Assembly: GCA_032622095.1 (NCBI GenBank)
Contig: CP136069.1
Span: forward strand, 125,261,450 to 125,325,449
Source of the DNA: Siphonodentalium dalli
Lineage: Eukaryota; Mollusca; Scaphopoda; Gadilida; Siphonodentaliidae
Direction of reading: 5' to 3'
DNA: 64,000 nucleotides
Under the pieces are notes generated by a model. The model was not told the origin of the DNA. It saw only the letters and a list, made by a program, of their open reading frames with translations, and made no database searches. Positions within the stretch are counted from its first letter, which is position 1. Each line of letters starts with the position of its first letter. The translations under genes and the position numbers were made by a program. Below, in pieces: positions 62,253-64,000 of this stretch.

Positions 62253-63051
62253 TTGCCCAAAAATAATGCTAACCACGGTCAACTATAGTATAAAATTGCC
62301 CAAAATCTGTTTTTTATCAACATTTTGTTCAACGAAATGTTGCCGATTTGTCAGATATCTGACACAAAAAAGCCACTTGATTTTAGAGTTATCCATCTTC
62401 ATCCGCAATTTGGACCGAGACCGTCTTCTCGTCGACTTTTACTGCGTCACTTAAAATAATTGGTTGTGAAAAATAAGAGATTCAAAAATCGATATCTGAT
62501 CACTCTGAGCTTTGATGAGTGGGTTCTTTGACTCGAATAAATAATATTTTTTACCCCCGAAGCTAAAGAAATAGTAATATGCGAGCGTTAATTCGGATTA
62601 TGCATCTTTAAAGGTACTCAATCCGATTCGATGTTCCCCATATCATCAGATTCCAACAACACGACCTTTTTTTAAATGCCCCTTCAGTTATCAGAATCGA
62701 TTAATTTCCCAAAAAATAATGCTAACCACAGTCAAATATAGTATAAAATTGTCAAAAGCGTGTTATTTATCAGCAGTTTGTTCAACAAAATATGGATGGA
62801 TTGTCAACACATCTAACACCAAAGCCATTGATTTTAGAGTTATCGATCTTTATCCGCAATTTGGTCCGAGACCTTCGGTTTGACGACTTTTTACCAGGCC
62901 ACCAATAACTATACACATCTCGAGAAATAACAAATTTTAAAAATCGATATGTGAGCTTTGATGGGTGGGTTCCTCGACTAGAATAAAATATTGTTTACCC
63001 CGAAGCCAAAGAAATAGTAATCTGGGAGCGTTAATTAAGGATTATGCATCT
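62253..63051. repeat. Diverged tandem duplication related to the TTAA elements
   Basis: The segments 62253-62612 and 62705-63051 align loosely: AATAATGCTAACCAC, ATAGTATAAAATTG, TTGATTTTAGAGTTAT, ATCCGCAATTTGG.CCGAGACC, GAGCTTTGATG.GTGGGTTC, AAGAAATAGTAAT and GGATTATGCATCTTTAA occur in the same order. A 90-bp piece (62616-62704) between them resembles 61681-61766. Subterminal parts also resemble the 488-bp element, so this is one older repeat family. Confidence 0.65.
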
Positions 63052-63474
63052 TTAAGAGGAAGGTCAAGCGACCAATTTTGAATGGGGAATTCCATGCAAA
63101 TCTGCGGAGCAAACGTTACAGTGTTGCACCTACTTCTGATTGTGACTTGATGTGGTATTGGAAACAACGGGTATTTATCTGGCGGACCATTATAATTAAT
63201 GTTGCTGTACACATATTTAAATTTTTATATTGATTTTAAAAATGTAGGTCATGTGATGTAATTCCAGAAACAAATTCTTAAAAATATACTTATTGCAAAA
63301 TTTTATATTTTACCTAACGCACCTGCCAGTTACATATTATTATGGCTGTTCCAGCTGTTCAATGATATGGCTGCTTTGGTTTCTGGACAATTATTATACC
63401 TCATACATAACTTTTGCTCCGGATATTTGCATGTAAATCTCCATTCAAAATTGTTCACTTGACCTCCCCCTTAA
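63052..63474. mobile_element. 423-bp TTAA-bounded element with ~60-bp terminal inverted repeats
   Basis: The left end TTAAGAGGAAGGTCAAG and the complement of the right end, TTAAGGGGGAGGTCAAG, begin inverted repeats of about 60 bp that run to GGAGCAAA, with mismatches. It has no coding capacity. TTAA at both ends may be the target duplication. Confidence 0.7.
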
Positions 63475-64000
63475 AACTTCTGATGTTAAACTAACTAACA
63501 TGCACAACTAACAAATTTCAACACGGGCCCCGTTCTTCATTTCAGCGCACCAACACGGCGCGCTCGTGCACCTACAACAAAACAAAACTTCCAGCTTAAA
63601 GGGACATCTCGGGCACCCCATGCCGACATTAAAGCTCGTGGGCTCTACCCCCCCCCCCCAATCACATTTTGCCGCGGTCAGACATGATGATTTGCTATAT
63701 TCAAGATAACATCAAAACAACAAACAAATCGTGGGATGAAGAAGAATACCACACGATCTTTTCGACCATCCCGGGCGCGAAGGGGCGCCCAACTATACTC
63801 TCCCGGAACAAACATAAAAAAAAGGACATTTACACTTATAGTACATCACGAACAATGTCTCCTTGTTGACGGGATTTTTTTGTTCGAACAAGACAGATTG
63901 ACGGTGAACCCCGAAGCAAATTTATAGCATCTCGATTGGAGTGTACTCTTCCTGCAAAACTTCTAAATGTGTGCCCTGTATGCGGATACCGATGTAGGGG
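63475..64000. other. Unassigned right end, with a poly-C run
   Basis: A run of 12 C lies at 63648-63659. Overlapping frames at 63669-63869 and 63736-63927 have no recognisable motif. Nothing else was seen. Confidence 0.5.

Overview
This window is non-coding, repeat-dominated DNA from a eukaryote, most likely an invertebrate animal. Reasons: a kilobase-scale satellite array, a Ty3/gypsy-type LTR retrotransposon, a C2H2 zinc-finger exon with an animal-style linker and a 3' splice site, a Helitron-like tail and several miniature inverted-repeat elements (MITEs). No bacterial-style operon, rRNA or tRNA was recognised. A mollusc is possible, but the sequence does not settle this.

Layout. (1) 1-42561: head-to-tail satellite array of about 1.61 kb monomers, 26 complete plus part of a 27th. 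Monomers 1-6 (1-9679) are irregular. From 9680 on, two monomer types (about 1611 and 1614 bp) alternate strictly, giving a higher-order repeat of about 3225 bp. (2) 42562-52842: a complete LTR retrotransposon inserted in monomer 27, with a TATA target duplication and apparently identical 1055-bp LTRs. It has a primer-binding-site candidate, a 2.1 kb leader holding a repeat array that resembles splice sites, ORF1 (zinc knuckle, protease, reverse transcriptase), ORF2 in the -1 frame (RNase H, integrase, acidic tail), a 1 kb 3' non-coding part and a polypurine tract. No capsid region and no env were seen. (3) 52847-53287: the rest of monomer 27, where the array ends. (4) 53290-55274: a large palindrome with arms of about 0.87 kb around a three-finger C2H2 exon, with a hairpin MITE nested in each arm. 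(5) 55275-64000: gene-poor DNA packed with degenerate repeats and small inverted-repeat elements: a 206-bp and a 69-bp palindrome, each flanked by 9-bp direct repeats; two 488-bp TTAA-bounded copies in opposite orientation; a 423-bp TTAA-bounded element; and a Helitron-like 3' end.

The only convincing protein-coding material is the retrotransposon's two ORFs and the zinc-finger exon. The best leads are the -1 slippery heptamer inside the reverse transcriptase domain, the capsid-less first ORF preceded by the splice-signal-like array, and the near-identical palindrome exactly at the satellite edge. Identities, counts and repeat boundaries were read by eye, not computed.
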